A stretch of DNA of 64,000 nt from Candidatus Accumulibacter proximus (GCA_016709675.1 JADJMH010000014.1:124001-188000), one strand, 5' to 3'. Shown: positions 36,246 through 45,925, counted from the stretch's first letter. Numbers and translations: made by a program. The notes: generated by a model not told the origin, from the sequence alone.

Positions 36246-37565
36246 TCATCGCATCTCGAAGGCTTCCTGATGGAAGCGCAGTCGCCTGCCGAGCCTGTCG
36301 AGCCCGCTGCGCAGGGCGTCGGCGAGCCGACTGGGACCGCAGAACCAGACCTCGGCCTGCTGCTCGCTGCCAAGCGAACGGCTCAGGGATTCCGCCGTCA
36401 GGCTCGCACCCTGACGTGCGCCATGCACATGCAGGCGGATGCCCGGCAGCGTCGCGCACAGGCGCTCAAGGCGCGGCACGAAAGCATCGCTGGCCTGATC
36501 ACGGGTGCAGTAGTGCAGGTCAGCCGCCGGTGCTTGTGCCGGTGCCGACTGCAGCGACTCCAGCCAGGCAAGAAAAGGCGTCACGCCGATGCCACCCGCG
36601 ATCCAGATCTGACGGGCATGCGGATTGCAGCGGGCAAGATCGAAGCGGCCGTAGGGGCCTTCGACACGCACGCCCTGTCCCGCTTGCAGGCGAGCGGCAA
36701 GGCTGCCGGTGTAGTCGCCGAGAGCCTTGATGTCGAAGCTGATCACCCGATCGCCCTGGTCGGCACTGGCGATGGTGAAGGGGTGCGCCCCCTCTTTCTC
36801 GTCGAAGGTGACAAAGGCGAACTGGCCGGGGTGGTGACCGTGCCAGCCGCGATCGAGGCGGCAGCGTACGGTGGTAATGTCCGGCGATGGCTGCTCGACC
36901 GCGAGGATCTCGCCGGCCGCTTGGCGCGTACGACCAATGCTGCCCTGCAGCGAGCGAAAGGCGCCATACACCCCGACGGCCAGCAAGACGGCAAGCAGCG
37001 CGCCTGCCGGCTGCGCCCAGTAGTCCGTCGGGGCCAGCAGTGCCGCGTGGAAGGCGAGCATCAGATAGAGCACCGGCATGGCACGGTGCAGGCAACGCCA
37101 CGCCTTGTACGGAAATTTCTTCCACAGGGTGATGACCAGCATGATCAGCACGGCGTAGATCGCCCACTCGCCGATGTCTTCGGCCAGATCGCGCAGCACT
37201 TTCAGCAGACCGGCAAACTTCTCCTTCGGGATGCGCCCCTCGCGGCCAATCGTCGATTTCAGGATGTCGTCGGACATCTCGATCAGCCAGTGCAATGCGG
37301 CAAGTGAAATCGCGAGAATGCCCGCCCACTTGTGGGTGCGGTACACGCGATCCATCCCGCCCAGCGGTGCTTCCAGCCAGGTCGGGCGGGTAGCCAGGAA
37401 CATCGCCAGCGACATCAGGGCAATCGACAGATAGCCGCTCAGATAGAGCGCCTCCTGGCGGCTGATCCATAGCGGATGCGCGCTGGCCGGATAGGATGTG
37501 TTGAGCACGTCCCAGCCCCAGACGGCGGCGACCAGGGCAAGCAGACTGGCGAGTAGGGGTTTCAT
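36246..37565 (-). CDS. ferric reductase-like flavocytochrome (transmembrane b-heme plus FAD/NAD domains)
   Basis: The 439-residue protein has about six membrane helices in the first 220 residues with the paired heme-ligand His (YRTHKWAG, ALHWL, RCLHRAM, LAFHAA). A ferredoxin-reductase-like domain follows: HPGQFAFVTF, HPFTIASADQ, GPYGRFDLA, the NAD-binding AGGIGVTPFLAWL and WFCGP near the end. It would move electrons from NAD(P)H through FAD and hemes across the inner membrane. It is downstream of the SHP and DHC cytochrome genes, where other species carry a plain cytochrome b. Confidence 0.87.
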   Translation of the reverse strand: MKPLLASLLALVAAVWGWDVLNTSYPASAHPLWISRQEALYLSGYLSIALMSLAMFLATRPTWLEAPLGGMDRVYRTHKWAGILAISLAALHWLIEMSDDILKSTIGREGRIPKEKFAGLLKVLRDLAEDIGEWAIYAVLIMLVITLWKKFPYKAWRCLHRAMPVLYLMLAFHAALLAPTDYWAQPAGALLAVLLAVGVYGAFRSLQGSIGRTRQAAGEILAVEQPSPDITTVRCRLDRGWHGHHPGQFAFVTFDEKEGAHPFTIASADQGDRVISFDIKALGDYTGSLAARLQAGQGVRVEGPYGRFDLARCNPHARQIWIAGGIGVTPFLAWLESLQSAPAQAPAADLHYCTRDQASDAFVPRLERLCATLPGIRLHVHGARQGASLTAESLSRSLGSEQQAEVWFCGPSRLADALRSGLDRLGRRLRFHQEAFEMR

Positions 37566-37729
37566 GGCGATTCGCTCAAGAAAGTTGCAGGCCGATTACC
37601 CGGCCACCGTTTGCGCTGGCGGGGCGCTCCGCGGCAGATCGTCGCGACAGCGGCGCTTGCTGCATTCGGCGGACATGCTGCTGACCACAAATCCACGTTA
37701 AATCCACGTTCATTGTGCACGGCGCTGAC

Positions 37730-37766
37730 TGAATGCGCCCTGAAGCATCTGTTCATCTGGCGTTGA
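37730..37766. promoter_or_regulatory. four-half-site operator upstream of the flavocytochrome gene
   Basis: TGAAT (37730), TGAAG (37741), GTTCA (37751) and GTTGA (37762) have starts at 0, 11, 21 and 32. This is the same spacing as the operator at 38781. Within each pair the repeats are one helical turn apart, as OmpR-family regulators bind. A CACAAT on the minus strand at 37717-37712 is a possible -10. A separate GTTAA-N6-GTTCA pair is at 37697-37712. The regulator is inferred to be the 39249 gene product. Confidence 0.5.
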
Positions 37767-37779
37767 TCAAACATGCCGT

Positions 37780-38271
37780 TCATTCGTCGTAGTAACCGCG
37801 TTCGGCGTCGGTATGGCAGGCGGCACAGTTGGCCTTGCTACGCACATCCTTGTGCTTCCATTCCCAGCCCGCCACTTTGCGGTGTTCCTTCACCCACTTC
37901 GGCAATTCGGTGATGCGCAGCGGCGCGCTGGTAGTCGACACGCCGCGCAGCAACTTGTTGCTGTAGCGCCGGCCACCAGTGTCGGCCGCGTTGTTGACCA
38001 GATACTCGGTAATCTTTGCTGCCAGCGCGGGATCAACCGTGGCATCGTCACCGAAGTGATTTCTGAGCTCGCCCATCATCCGCTTCCATGAATTGGCCGG
38101 CAGCATTGAAGGGGCAAAGGCGATGTGGCAGCTGCCGCACTCTTCCTTGACCACCGGTTCGGCCACGGGCGGGAAATAGTGGCTGCCGCCGGCCTGCGCC
38201 CTGCCCAGAACAAGCCCAGCGAAGGCAATGGCGAGCAGGCCGAGGGCCAGAGGGCGGGCAGGTATCTTCAT
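37780..38271 (-). CDS. diheme cytochrome c (DHC family)
   Basis: The 163-residue protein has a signal peptide (cleavage near GRAQAG) and two heme sites: CGSCH near residue 45 and CAACH near 150. The EECGSCHIAFAPSMLP region is typical of Pfam DHC. In Rhodobacter this cytochrome reduces the O2-binding cytochrome SHP, and the SHP-like gene lies directly upstream here, 25 bases away. Confidence 0.9.
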   Translation of the reverse strand: MKIPARPLALGLLAIAFAGLVLGRAQAGGSHYFPPVAEPVVKEECGSCHIAFAPSMLPANSWKRMMGELRNHFGDDATVDPALAAKITEYLVNNAADTGGRRYSNKLLRGVSTTSAPLRITELPKWVKEHRKVAGWEWKHKDVRSKANCAACHTDAERGYYDE

Positions 38272-38296
38272 GGTCGGCTCCTTGAATGTTGTTGGC

Positions 38297-38764
38297 TCAC
38301 TGGCTGATCATCAAAGTCAGCCAGTCGCCCTTTTCCAGCGGCGTGCATTCCCGACCGAGCACTTCGTTGCAGTTGCGTTTGAACCACTTCTCGACTTTCG
38401 CCGGGTCGGTGTAACGTGAGGGTGAAGCCGACAGCCCCATCGCCTCGATGGTCTTGCCGGCGGGATTGCGGCCGGCGCCGCGCGTGTCGTTGCCGTGGCA
38501 TGAGGTGCAGGCCGGCGTATCCGGCTTGCCGCCGGCGAAGGCCTGGGTGTGCAAGGCCTTGCCGCGCGCAGCAGAGAATCCGGCGAAGGCCGGGTTGGCG
38601 GCCCTTGCAGCACTGGCATACTTGTCCAGTTGTTCCTCGCGCGGCCCGGCGATGCCGGGGCTGGAAGTAATCAGGACCAGGCTGGCGGCAAACAGGGGGC
38701 GGTGATCTTTCTGCTCATGTATCTCTCGTCGCTTTCGTTTGGTGTTTGGCGGTGTGGGAGCCAT
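38297..38764 (-). CDS. DUF1924 / SHP-like monoheme cytochrome c, likely frameshifted at its start
   Basis: The open frame ends with the DUF1924 (sphaeroides heme protein) domain: one heme motif CTSCHGNDTRG, then a distal region with RNCNEVLGRECTPLEKGDW. Family members bind O2 or NO at a high-spin heme. The in-frame ATG at 38764 would lie upstream of the expected transcript start. A better start is ATG 38718 (SRKITA...), which enters this frame if a run of five C on the minus strand (about 38694-38699) had one more. Probably a homopolymer error or a recent frameshift. Forms an operon with the DHC cytochrome. Confidence 0.75.
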   Translation of the reverse strand: MAPTPPNTKRKRREIHEQKDHRPLFAASLVLITSSPGIAGPREEQLDKYASAARAANPAFAGFSAARGKALHTQAFAGGKPDTPACTSCHGNDTRGAGRNPAGKTIEAMGLSASPSRYTDPAKVEKWFKRNCNEVLGRECTPLEKGDWLTLMISQ

Positions 38765-38780
38765 GATGCAGGCAGGTGAC

Positions 38781-38836
38781 TGAACGCCAGCTGAACCCGT
38801 CGTTCATCCTGCGTTCATCAATTCCGGGCTATAACT
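38781..38836. promoter_or_regulatory. palindromic four-half-site operator with divergent promoters
   Basis: TGAAC (38781), TGAAC (38792), GTTCA (38802) and GTTCA (38813) form two direct-repeat pairs facing away from each other. A TATAAC at 38831-38836 begins 13 bases after the last plus-oriented site. Mirrored on the minus strand is CATCAT at 38768-38763. This serves the PepSY-regulator-kinase operon one way and the SHP-DHC operon the other. Confidence 0.55.
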
Positions 38837-38841
38837 TGCGC

Positions 38842-39248
38842 ATGCTGAAACAGGACCACATCGTCAATCGCCCCTCAGACCGCCACATGGCCGCAGGTGT
38901 GCTTCTTGCACTGTGTCTGGTCATGGGCAGCGGCACCAGCATGGCCAGTGAGGATCACGACCGCGCCCGGCAGGCGGTGGAAGCCGGCGAAGTACTGCCG
39001 CTGCGCACCATCCTTGAACGGGTCGACCGCGAATATCCGGGGCAGGTAGTCGATGTCGAACTGGAGCGCGAGCGTGAAAGCAGCCAGGAGCGCTGGGTAT
39101 ACAAGATCAAGCTGCTGCGCAGCGGCGGCGCGCTGATGAAACTCAAGGTGGATGCGCGCGATGGAAGCATCATTGGCAAAAAGGCCGCGGGCGGGCATGA
39201 GCGCGAACGGGAACAGCAAAGAAATCGACGCGGCGGAGAAGACCACTG

Positions 39249-39249
<1 letters not shown>
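38842..39249 (+). CDS. PepSY domain-containing exported protein
   Basis: The 135-residue protein has a signal peptide (hydrophobic stretch about 16-33, cleavage near SMASED), then one PepSY domain: VLPLRTILERVDREYPGQVVDVELE ... WVYKIKLL, followed by a charged tail. PepSY proteins often sit beside two-component systems and are thought to modulate them or bind a periplasmic ligand. The stop codon overlaps the regulator's ATG (TGATG). Confidence 0.82.
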
Positions 39250-39907
<658 letters not shown>

Positions 39908-39911
<4 letters not shown>

Positions 39912-41335
39912 CGGCTGCAGCGACCAGGGATGGCGCATCCGCCTTGCCGCGAGGCTCGCTGCGCTTGCGCCTGCTGTCCGGCACCCTGGTCTGGATCGCT
40001 GCCTCGATCGTCGTTGCCGGCTGGGGCTTGAGCAACCTCTTCCACCGGCATGTGGAAGCCCAGTTTTACGCCGAACTGCAAACGCATCTCGACCAGCTGA
40101 CCGCCAATCTCACGCTGGATGCACGCGGACTCCCGGTGCTCGCGCTGCCCCTGAGCGATCCGCGCCTGAGCCGCCCCTATTCCGGCTGCTACTGGCAGAT
40201 CGACCGCATCGATGAAGACAATCGCGGCGCAGCGGCAGGCGCCGGGCTGCTGCGTTCGCGTTCGCTGTGGGATCATGTACTCACCGTGCCGGCGGATACG
40301 CCCGCCGACGGCGAACTCCACCGGCACCGCGCCACCGGCCCGGAAGGCGGCATGCTTGGCGCGATCGAACGCAGCGTACGCATCGACGACACCCCCGATG
40401 GCAAGCCAGCCACCTTTCGCCTGATCGCCGCCGCCGACGAGCGCCAGATGTCCGAACCGGTCTCGCGCTTCAGTGGCGCACTGTGGATGGCGCTTGGTGC
40501 CCTCGGGGCCGGCCTTGTCATTGCCGCCATGGTCCAGGTTTTTGTCGGACTGGCGCCGCTGCAAAAGCTGCGCGCTGCGCTGGGCAAGGTGCGCAGCGGC
40601 GAAATGCAGCAGCTGGATGGCGAATTTCCGGCGGAAATCATGCCCCTGGTTGCCGAATTCAATACCGTCCTGGCGCAGAACGCCGAAGTCGTCGAGCGCG
40701 CCCGCACGCAGGCAGGCAACCTCGCGCATGCGTTGAAAACACCACTCTCCGTGCTGTTCAACGCCGCCCAGAGCCCGGACACCAAAGACAGGGAACTCTC
40801 CGGCCTGGTGATCGATCAGGTCGGCATCGCCAGACGGCAGGTGGACTACCACCTGGCCCGGGCGCAGGCGGCGGCAAGCGCCCGTATCCCCGGTACCCGC
40901 ACACCGGTATTTCCGATCATCGAGGGGCTGGCGCGGACCATGCGGCGTATCCATGCCGGTCGACAGCTGGTGCTGACCGCAATGCCAGCGTCGACGTCGC
41001 TGAGTTTTCGCGGCGAAGCGCAGGATTTGCAGGAAATGCTGGGCAATTTGCTCGATAACGCCTGTAAGTGGGCTTCGCATCGGGTCGAAATCAGCACCTG
41101 CAGCGAGGACGATCAGCTGCGCATCGTCGTTGACGACGATGGCTCCGGCCTGGCCGTCGAACAACGCGATGCCGTCATCCGTCGGGGTGCTCGCGCCGAC
41201 GAGGAAGTACCGGGATCAGGTCTCGGGCTGGCAATTGTCGATGATCTGGTACGCCTGTATGGCGGCCAGATCGTGCTCGCCGATTCACCGCTCGGCGGCT
41301 TGCGCTCAGTACTTGTTCTCCCGCTCGCCCGATAG
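39908..41335 (+). CDS. sensor histidine kinase (PhoQ/QseC-like)
   Basis: The 475-residue kinase has a transmembrane helix near residues 25-45, a periplasmic domain of about 150 residues, a second helix near 195-215, a HAMP-like linker, the phospho-acceptor His274 in NLAHALKTPLSVL (a PhoQ-type H box with Lys after Leu), and an ATPase domain with NLLDNACKWA, DDDGSGL and SGLGLAIV. The ATG is in the four-base overlap with the regulator gene. Confidence 0.9.
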
Positions 41336-41364
41336 TTCGGCGGCCGCCTGCGCGTGCGATGGTT

Positions 41365-41380
41365 GTTAACCTGCGGTTAA
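41365..41380 (+). promoter_or_regulatory. GTTAA-N6-GTTAA box before the multiheme cytochrome operon
   Basis: Two perfect GTTAA repeats with starts 11 bases apart match the half-site spacing of the two operators at 37730 and 38781. A TAGGCT at 41393-41398 lies at about the -10 distance. The mirrored TGAAC pair is absent, so this site faces one way, toward the genes at 41531-43911. Confidence 0.5.
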
Positions 41381-41419
41381 TCCCGAGCGGCGTAGGCTGG
41401 CGAAAACACGCAGAAAGGC

Positions 41420-41530
41420 CGCGCCTGGGGCTGGGGGGCCCCGCGGCCCCGCCCTCGCCCCGCTCGGACGGCGGGGGGGCCGGGCGGCGGGGGCGGGGCG
41501 GGGGCGGGGGGGGGGCGGGGGGGGGGGGGC
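41420..41530. other. G-rich low-complexity stretch, probably an assembly or base-calling artefact
   Basis: About 110 bases become steadily richer in G, ending in runs of up to about ten G. Nothing like it occurs elsewhere in the window. Coding sequence for a conserved protein emerges in mid-domain right after it. Poly-G is what two-colour Illumina chemistry writes when signal fails. I infer that the true DNA here, holding the start of the reductase gene, is missing or replaced. Confidence 0.6.
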
Positions 41531-42577
41531 GAAGATGTCGCACAGTCGATCTGCTCCTTTTACCTCGTGCCGGAGGATGGACAGGCGCTGCCGCCGTTCA
41601 AGCCCGGCCAGTTCCTCACCTTCACCCTCGGCATTCCGGTACCGGGTGGGCAACAGAAAATCATCCGCTGTTATTCGCTGTCGGATGCGCCACGGCCGGA
41701 TTACTACCGCATCTCCGTCAAGCGCGTACCGGCACCACCGGGCAGTGATCTCCCGCCGGGGCGTTCATCCAGCTTCCTCCACAACCAGGTCGCCGTCGGC
41801 GATGTCTTGTCGGTGCGTGCGCCGAGCGGCCATTTTCATATCGACCGCAGCGACGCGCCCCTCGTCCTCATCGGCGGGGGTATTGGCATTACGCCCATGC
41901 TGAGCATGCTGAACTGGTGCCTGAACGAGCAGCCGGGGCGGGAAGTGTGGCTGTTCTACGGTGTGCGTAATGGCCGCGAACTGGTCATGCAATCGCAACT
42001 TGCGACGCTGGCAGAGAAACACCCGAACTTCCAGCTGCGCTTCTGCCTGAGCGACCCCTTGCCCGTTGATCTGGCCGAAGAAAATTTCCAGATCAACGGC
42101 CGTGTCGATGTCCCGCTGCTGCGCATGCAGTTGCCACTCAAGCCATACCACTACTACATCTGCGGTCCCACGCCAATGATGGAAAGCCTGGTACCGGCGC
42201 TGGCAGAGTGGGGGGTTCCAGACAGTCATATCCACTTCGAGGCCTTCGGTCCGGCATCGATCAAGCGCCAGTCTGCGGCAGCCGTTGCTGCACCGGTTGA
42301 TGAGGCTACTGCCAGCGGCAGCGAAATCATCGTGAGTTTTGCCAAATCGGGCAAACAGATTGCATGGCGGCAGGCCGCTGGCAGCCTGCTGGAATTCGCC
42401 GAGGCTAACGGCATCATGGTCGATTCCGGCTGCCGTGCCGGTGGCTGCGGCACCTGTCAGACCAGGATCAATCTCGGCGAGGTAGCCTATCGCCAGGCGC
42501 CGGATTTCGACCCGGAGGCGGGCACCTGCCTGCTCTGTGTTTGCACCCCCAAAACCAGCGTGACTCTGGAGGCCTGA
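41531..42577 (+). CDS. FAD/NAD(P)-binding reductase with C-terminal 2Fe-2S domain, 5' end lost
   Basis: A conserved frame begins at 41531 with EDVAQSICSFYLVPEDG and has no proper start; a GTG at 41567 is only formally possible. Domains: FAD-binding (FKPGQFLTF, RCYSLSDAP), NAD-binding (LIGGGIGITPMLSML, YYICGPTPMMES), and a plant-type 2Fe-2S ferredoxin domain with CRAGGCGTC and CLLCVC Cys ligands. It would pass electrons from NAD(P)H to the membrane protein and multiheme cytochrome encoded next. The N-terminus is presumably lost in the poly-G stretch. Its TGA touches the next ATG. Confidence 0.85.
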   Translation, partial: EDVAQSICSFYLVPEDGQALPPFKPGQFLTFTLGIPVPGGQQKIIRCYSLSDAPRPDYYRISVKRVPAPPGSDLPPGRSSSFLHNQVAVGDVLSVRAPSGHFHIDRSDAPLVLIGGGIGITPMLSMLNWCLNEQPGREVWLFYGVRNGRELVMQSQLATLAEKHPNFQLRFCLSDPLPVDLAEENFQINGRVDVPLLRMQLPLKPYHYYICGPTPMMESLVPALAEWGVPDSHIHFEAFGPASIKRQSAAAVAAPVDEATASGSEIIVSFAKSGKQIAWRQAAGSLLEFAEANGIMVDSGCRAGGCGTCQTRINLGEVAYRQAPDFDPEAGTCLLCVCTPKTSVTLEA

Positions 42578-43156
42578 ATGATCACCTCGCTCTGGCGCCG
42601 GCATGTACTGCCCTTTACCCTGCTGCTCGGGCTTCTGGCAGCCGCGACCCTGATCGGCGATTACTTTCTGCACCGGCTGAATCTGGTCTGGGTCGGCCGC
42701 TATCTCGGCATTCCGGGCACCATCCTGATCATTGCCTCGCTGGTTTATTCGCTGCGCAAGCGCAAGTTCATTTCGACGGGGAATCCGAAGACGCTGCTCA
42801 ACCTGCACGAGATCGGCACCTGGCTCGGCTCGCTGATGGTTCTCCTCCATGCGGGCATCCATTTCAACGCCATCCTGCCGTGGCTGGCGACGGTAGCGAT
42901 GGGTGTCAACGTAATCAGCGGCATGGTTGGCAAATTGCTGCTCGATCGCTCGCGCCGGCACGTACAGGGCGAGCGCGAGCACTTCGCATTGCGCGGGCTA
43001 TCGCTGCCGGAAGTGGAGCAGGCGGTTTTCTGGGACGCCGTGGCGGTCGATGCCATGAAGATGTGGCGGAAGGTGCACATCCCGATCTTCATTGTCTTCG
43101 CCACTCTGGCGCTCGGTCACATTCTCAGCATCTTCCTGTTCTGGGGTTGGTCATGA
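42578..43156 (+). CDS. cytochrome b-like four-helix membrane protein
   Basis: The 192-residue protein has four to five hydrophobic segments. Two of them carry spaced His (LHEIGTWLGSLMVLLHAGIHF and KVHIPIFIVFATLALGHIL), consistent with a bis-His b-type heme, as in ferric-reductase/cytochrome b561-like domains. The start directly follows the reductase stop, with a CTGGAGG ribosome-binding site. It likely joins the reductase to the periplasmic multiheme cytochrome. The exact family is not recognised. Confidence 0.7.
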   Translation: MITSLWRRHVLPFTLLLGLLAAATLIGDYFLHRLNLVWVGRYLGIPGTILIIASLVYSLRKRKFISTGNPKTLLNLHEIGTWLGSLMVLLHAGIHFNAILPWLATVAMGVNVISGMVGKLLLDRSRRHVQGEREHFALRGLSLPEVEQAVFWDAVAVDAMKMWRKVHIPIFIVFATLALGHILSIFLFWGWS

Positions 43157-43911
43157 ACCGAGTCCTCAAGGCCATCCTCGCCGTTAACCTGATCGCCATT
43201 GCCATCCTGGTTTTCGTCTATCCGCATCTGATGGTTGGACCGGGGAAATTGATCCCCGGCCACCAGCAGTTGAACGAGGACTGCTTCGCCTGCCATGCGC
43301 CGCTGAGCGGAGCCGACTCGGCACGCTGTGTCGCCTGTCACAAGACGGCGGACATCGGCCGCCTGACCACGACCGGCCTGCCGGTGACGCAGCCCCTGAC
43401 CACGACGCCTTTCCACCAGAAGCTGATCAATCAGGATTGCATGGCCTGCCACAGCGACCATGCCGGCGCCAAGCGCTACCGGCTGCAGGGGCGTTTCAAC
43501 CACGCCCTGCTGCAGAAGGAAACAGGAGACCAATGCCAAAGCTGCCACAAAACACCGACGGATTCGCTGCACCAGCAGATCACCGGCAATTGCGCCCAGT
43601 GCCACAGCCAGGAGAAATGGAAGCCCGCGACCTTCGATCACTTGCAGCTGTTCGAACTGGACCGCGACCATAACGTCAGTTGTGTGACATGCCACGTGCG
43701 CAACGACTACCGGAACTACACGTGCTACGGCTGCCACGAGCACACGCCGGAAAAGATCCGTCGCGAGCACATCAAGGAAGGTATCCGCGAGTACAGCAAT
43801 TGCGTGGAATGCCACCGCAATGCCGATGAACATGACATTCGCAGCCCCTACGCCAAGCAGTCGGGCAAGCGGGAAAAGCAGAGCGACAGGAAGAAGGGGC
43901 ATGACGACTGA
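43153..43911 (+). CDS. membrane-anchored octaheme-type cytochrome c
   Basis: The 252-residue protein has one N-terminal anchor (about residues 6-26) and eight CXXCH heme sites: CFACH, CVACH, CMACH, CQSCH, CAQCH, CVTCH, CYGCH and CVECH. Several extra His are available as distal ligands. The rest is periplasmic, with a Lys-rich tail. The start at 43153 overlaps the stop of the membrane protein by four bases. It resembles cytochrome c3/NrfB-type carriers in spacing, but no terminal reductase is coded nearby. Confidence 0.88.
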   Translation: MNRVLKAILAVNLIAIAILVFVYPHLMVGPGKLIPGHQQLNEDCFACHAPLSGADSARCVACHKTADIGRLTTTGLPVTQPLTTTPFHQKLINQDCMACHSDHAGAKRYRLQGRFNHALLQKETGDQCQSCHKTPTDSLHQQITGNCAQCHSQEKWKPATFDHLQLFELDRDHNVSCVTCHVRNDYRNYTCYGCHEHTPEKIRREHIKEGIREYSNCVECHRNADEHDIRSPYAKQSGKREKQSDRKKGHDD

Positions 43912-44013
43912 GGGCGAGCTGCGACGTTTGTTAGCACCGTCACCGAATGAGACGGAGGGCACATTCAGCACCAATCGACGTACAATGAGTCCACATTTTA
44001 ACGGAGTCACATC

Positions 44014-44280
44014 ATGTCGATCGCCATCCGCGAACTCAAGGCCAGCCTCTCGCGCGTGCTGGCGCGCGCGCGCGGGGGAGAGATCATCGAGGTCACTTCC
44101 CACAACAAGCCCATCGCCCGCATCGTTGGCATTCCTGTTCATGCCGAGAAAGGATTGCCGGCTCTGATCGCCAGCGGCGCCCTGTCCTGGAGTGGCGGCA
44201 AGCCCCAGCCACAGGCGCCGCTCGAGATGACGGCCCACGGAACACCAGTCAGCCAGATCGTGCTGGACGAACGCAGTTGA
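44014..44280 (+). CDS. Phd/YefM-type antitoxin
   Basis: The 88-residue protein starts MSIAIRELKASLSRVLARAR, then EIIEVTSHNKPIARIVG, the N-terminal DNA-binding fold of the prevent-host-death family. It would neutralise the PIN toxin encoded next and repress the operon. An AT-rich promoter region with TTTTAACGGAG lies just before the start. The stop overlaps the toxin start. Confidence 0.88.
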   Translation: MSIAIRELKASLSRVLARARGGEIIEVTSHNKPIARIVGIPVHAEKGLPALIASGALSWSGGKPQPQAPLEMTAHGTPVSQIVLDERS

Positions 44281-44702
44281 TTCTGTTCTGCGACACCTCG
44301 GCGCTGGTCAAGCTGTACATCAAGGAGGATGCGAGCGAACAAATGGCGGCGCTGGCCCGGTCCGCAACCGCCATTGTGCTGTGCCGCATCGCATGGGCAG
44401 AGATCATGGCGGCTCTGGCACGCCGCGCACGCGAGAATCCAGCTGACGCCGCAGCAATTGAAGCCGTCCGCACGCGCTTGCGAACCGACTGGCCGCGCTA
44501 TGCCATCGTAGAGATCACCCAGCCGCTGCTGGAACTGGCTGGCGAATACGCCGACACATTCGCCCTACGCAGCTACGATAGCGTGCAGCTCGCCGCCGCC
44601 CGGCGGGTGCAGGAGTCGGTCAGCGAACAGCTTCACTTTGCCTGTTTCGACACCCGCCTGCAGAAGGCTGCGCGGGCGCTCGGGATGACGACGTCGGACT
44701 AG
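44277..44702 (+). CDS. PIN-domain toxin (VapC-like)
   Basis: The 141-residue protein has the PIN acidic residues: Asp6 in ILFCDTSALVKLY, Glu in RIAWAEIM, and Asp in LRSYDSVQLAAA, then FDTRL. It is a likely ribonuclease toxin. The start is a TTG at 44277 inside the antitoxin's stop codon overlap, a frequent arrangement for coupled toxins. Confidence 0.87.
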   Translation: MILFCDTSALVKLYIKEDASEQMAALARSATAIVLCRIAWAEIMAALARRARENPADAAAIEAVRTRLRTDWPRYAIVEITQPLLELAGEYADTFALRSYDSVQLAAARRVQESVSEQLHFACFDTRLQKAARALGMTTSD

Positions 44703-44751
44703 AACGTCAAGCCGCCCCGGCGGTTAGTGGTCCTCACACCACCGGCAAAGG

Positions 44752-44774
44752 TCGGGCTGGCATCGCCAGCCCGA
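44752..44774. terminator. hairpin between convergent vapC-like and leuB genes
   Basis: A perfect 10-bp stem (44752-44761 with 44765-44774) with a 3-base loop lies between two convergent genes. There is no T run, so it would act as a bidirectional or Rho-assisted stop at best. Confidence 0.4.
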
Positions 44775-44781
44775 GACCGGC

Positions 44782-45858
44782 TCAGGACGCCGCCGGCCCC
44801 TGCAGGCGGCCGATGATCTCGTCCGCCATCTGCGTCGTGCTCAGCTTGCCGCCGAGGTCGGCGGTGCGGGCGCCGGCGCTGATCGTCGCGTCGACAGCCA
44901 GTTCGACCGCGGCCGCTTCGGCCTCGAATCCCAGAGAGTGGCGCAGCAGCATGGCGGTGGACAGGATCATCCCGATCGGATTGGCAATGCCCTTGCCGGC
45001 GATGTCGGGGGCCGAACCATGGATCGGCTCGTAGAGGCCAACGCGGCCCTGGCCGAGACTGGCCGAGGGCAGCATCCCCATCGAACCGGCCAGCACCGAG
45101 GCCTCGTCGGTCAGGATGTCGCCGAACATGTTTTCGGTCACCACCACATCCAGCGAAGCGGGACCAGTGATCAGGCGCATGGCGGCGGTATCGACCAGAA
45201 CATGCTCGAGGGCAACGTCCGGATTCGCCGCGCCGACCTGGGTGGCAATCTGTCGCCATAGCCGCGACGATTCGAGCACGTTGGCCTTGTCCACCGAGGT
45301 GACCTTGCTCTGGCGACCCTTGGCCAGGTCGAAGGCGAGATCCACCACCCGACGGATTTCGTAGTCGTAATACTCCAGGGTATCGACGGCGCGCTCGCGG
45401 CCATCCTTGACGTCGCGGCCCTTGGGCCAGCCGAAATACAGGCCGCCGGTCAACTCGCGGATGACGAGAATATCCACCCCGCGAAGTTTTTCCGGCTTCA
45501 GCGGCGATGAATCGATCAGCGCCGGGTGTACCCTGACCGGCCGCAGGTTGGCGAAGACGCCCAGCCCCTTGCGCAGGGCAAGGAGGCCGCGCTCGGGGCG
45601 ATCCCTGGCGTTCGGATCATCCCATTTCGGTCCGCCGACGGCGCCCAGCAGCACGGCGTCCGCCGCCTGGCAAGCGGCCAGCGTTTCGTCGGTCAGTGAC
45701 GAACCAAAACGGTCGATCGAACAGCCGCCCATCAGGCATTCCTGATAGGCCCATTGGTGCTGGTACTTGCCGGCAACCGCATCGAGAACGCGAACGGCCT
45801 CGCGGACCACTTCCGGACCGATGCCGTCACCGGGGAGCAGGACGATACTTGCTTTCAT
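44782..45858 (-). CDS. leuB: 3-isopropylmalate dehydrogenase
   Basis: Oxidatively decarboxylates 3-isopropylmalate in leucine synthesis, and 3-methylmalate in the citramalate route to isoleucine. The 358-residue protein has LLPGDGIGPEVVREA at the start, the ENMFGDILTDEASVLAGSMGMLPSA motif near 250, and EPIHGSAPDIAGKGIANP near 285. I use the ATG at 45858, not the longer frame to 45960, which enters cimA. Last gene of leuC-leuD-cimA-leuB. Confidence 0.95.
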   Translation of the reverse strand: MKASIVLLPGDGIGPEVVREAVRVLDAVAGKYQHQWAYQECLMGGCSIDRFGSSLTDETLAACQAADAVLLGAVGGPKWDDPNARDRPERGLLALRKGLGVFANLRPVRVHPALIDSSPLKPEKLRGVDILVIRELTGGLYFGWPKGRDVKDGRERAVDTLEYYDYEIRRVVDLAFDLAKGRQSKVTSVDKANVLESSRLWRQIATQVGAANPDVALEHVLVDTAAMRLITGPASLDVVVTENMFGDILTDEASVLAGSMGMLPSASLGQGRVGLYEPIHGSAPDIAGKGIANPIGMILSTAMLLRHSLGFEAEAAAVELAVDATISAGARTADLGGKLSTTQMADEIIGRLQGPAAS

Positions 45859-45925
45859 GATTGTTCCATTCGACAGGTGCGCAGCCAGGCTGCACGGGTA
45901 CACGATTGATCCGAAGCATGCGCCA

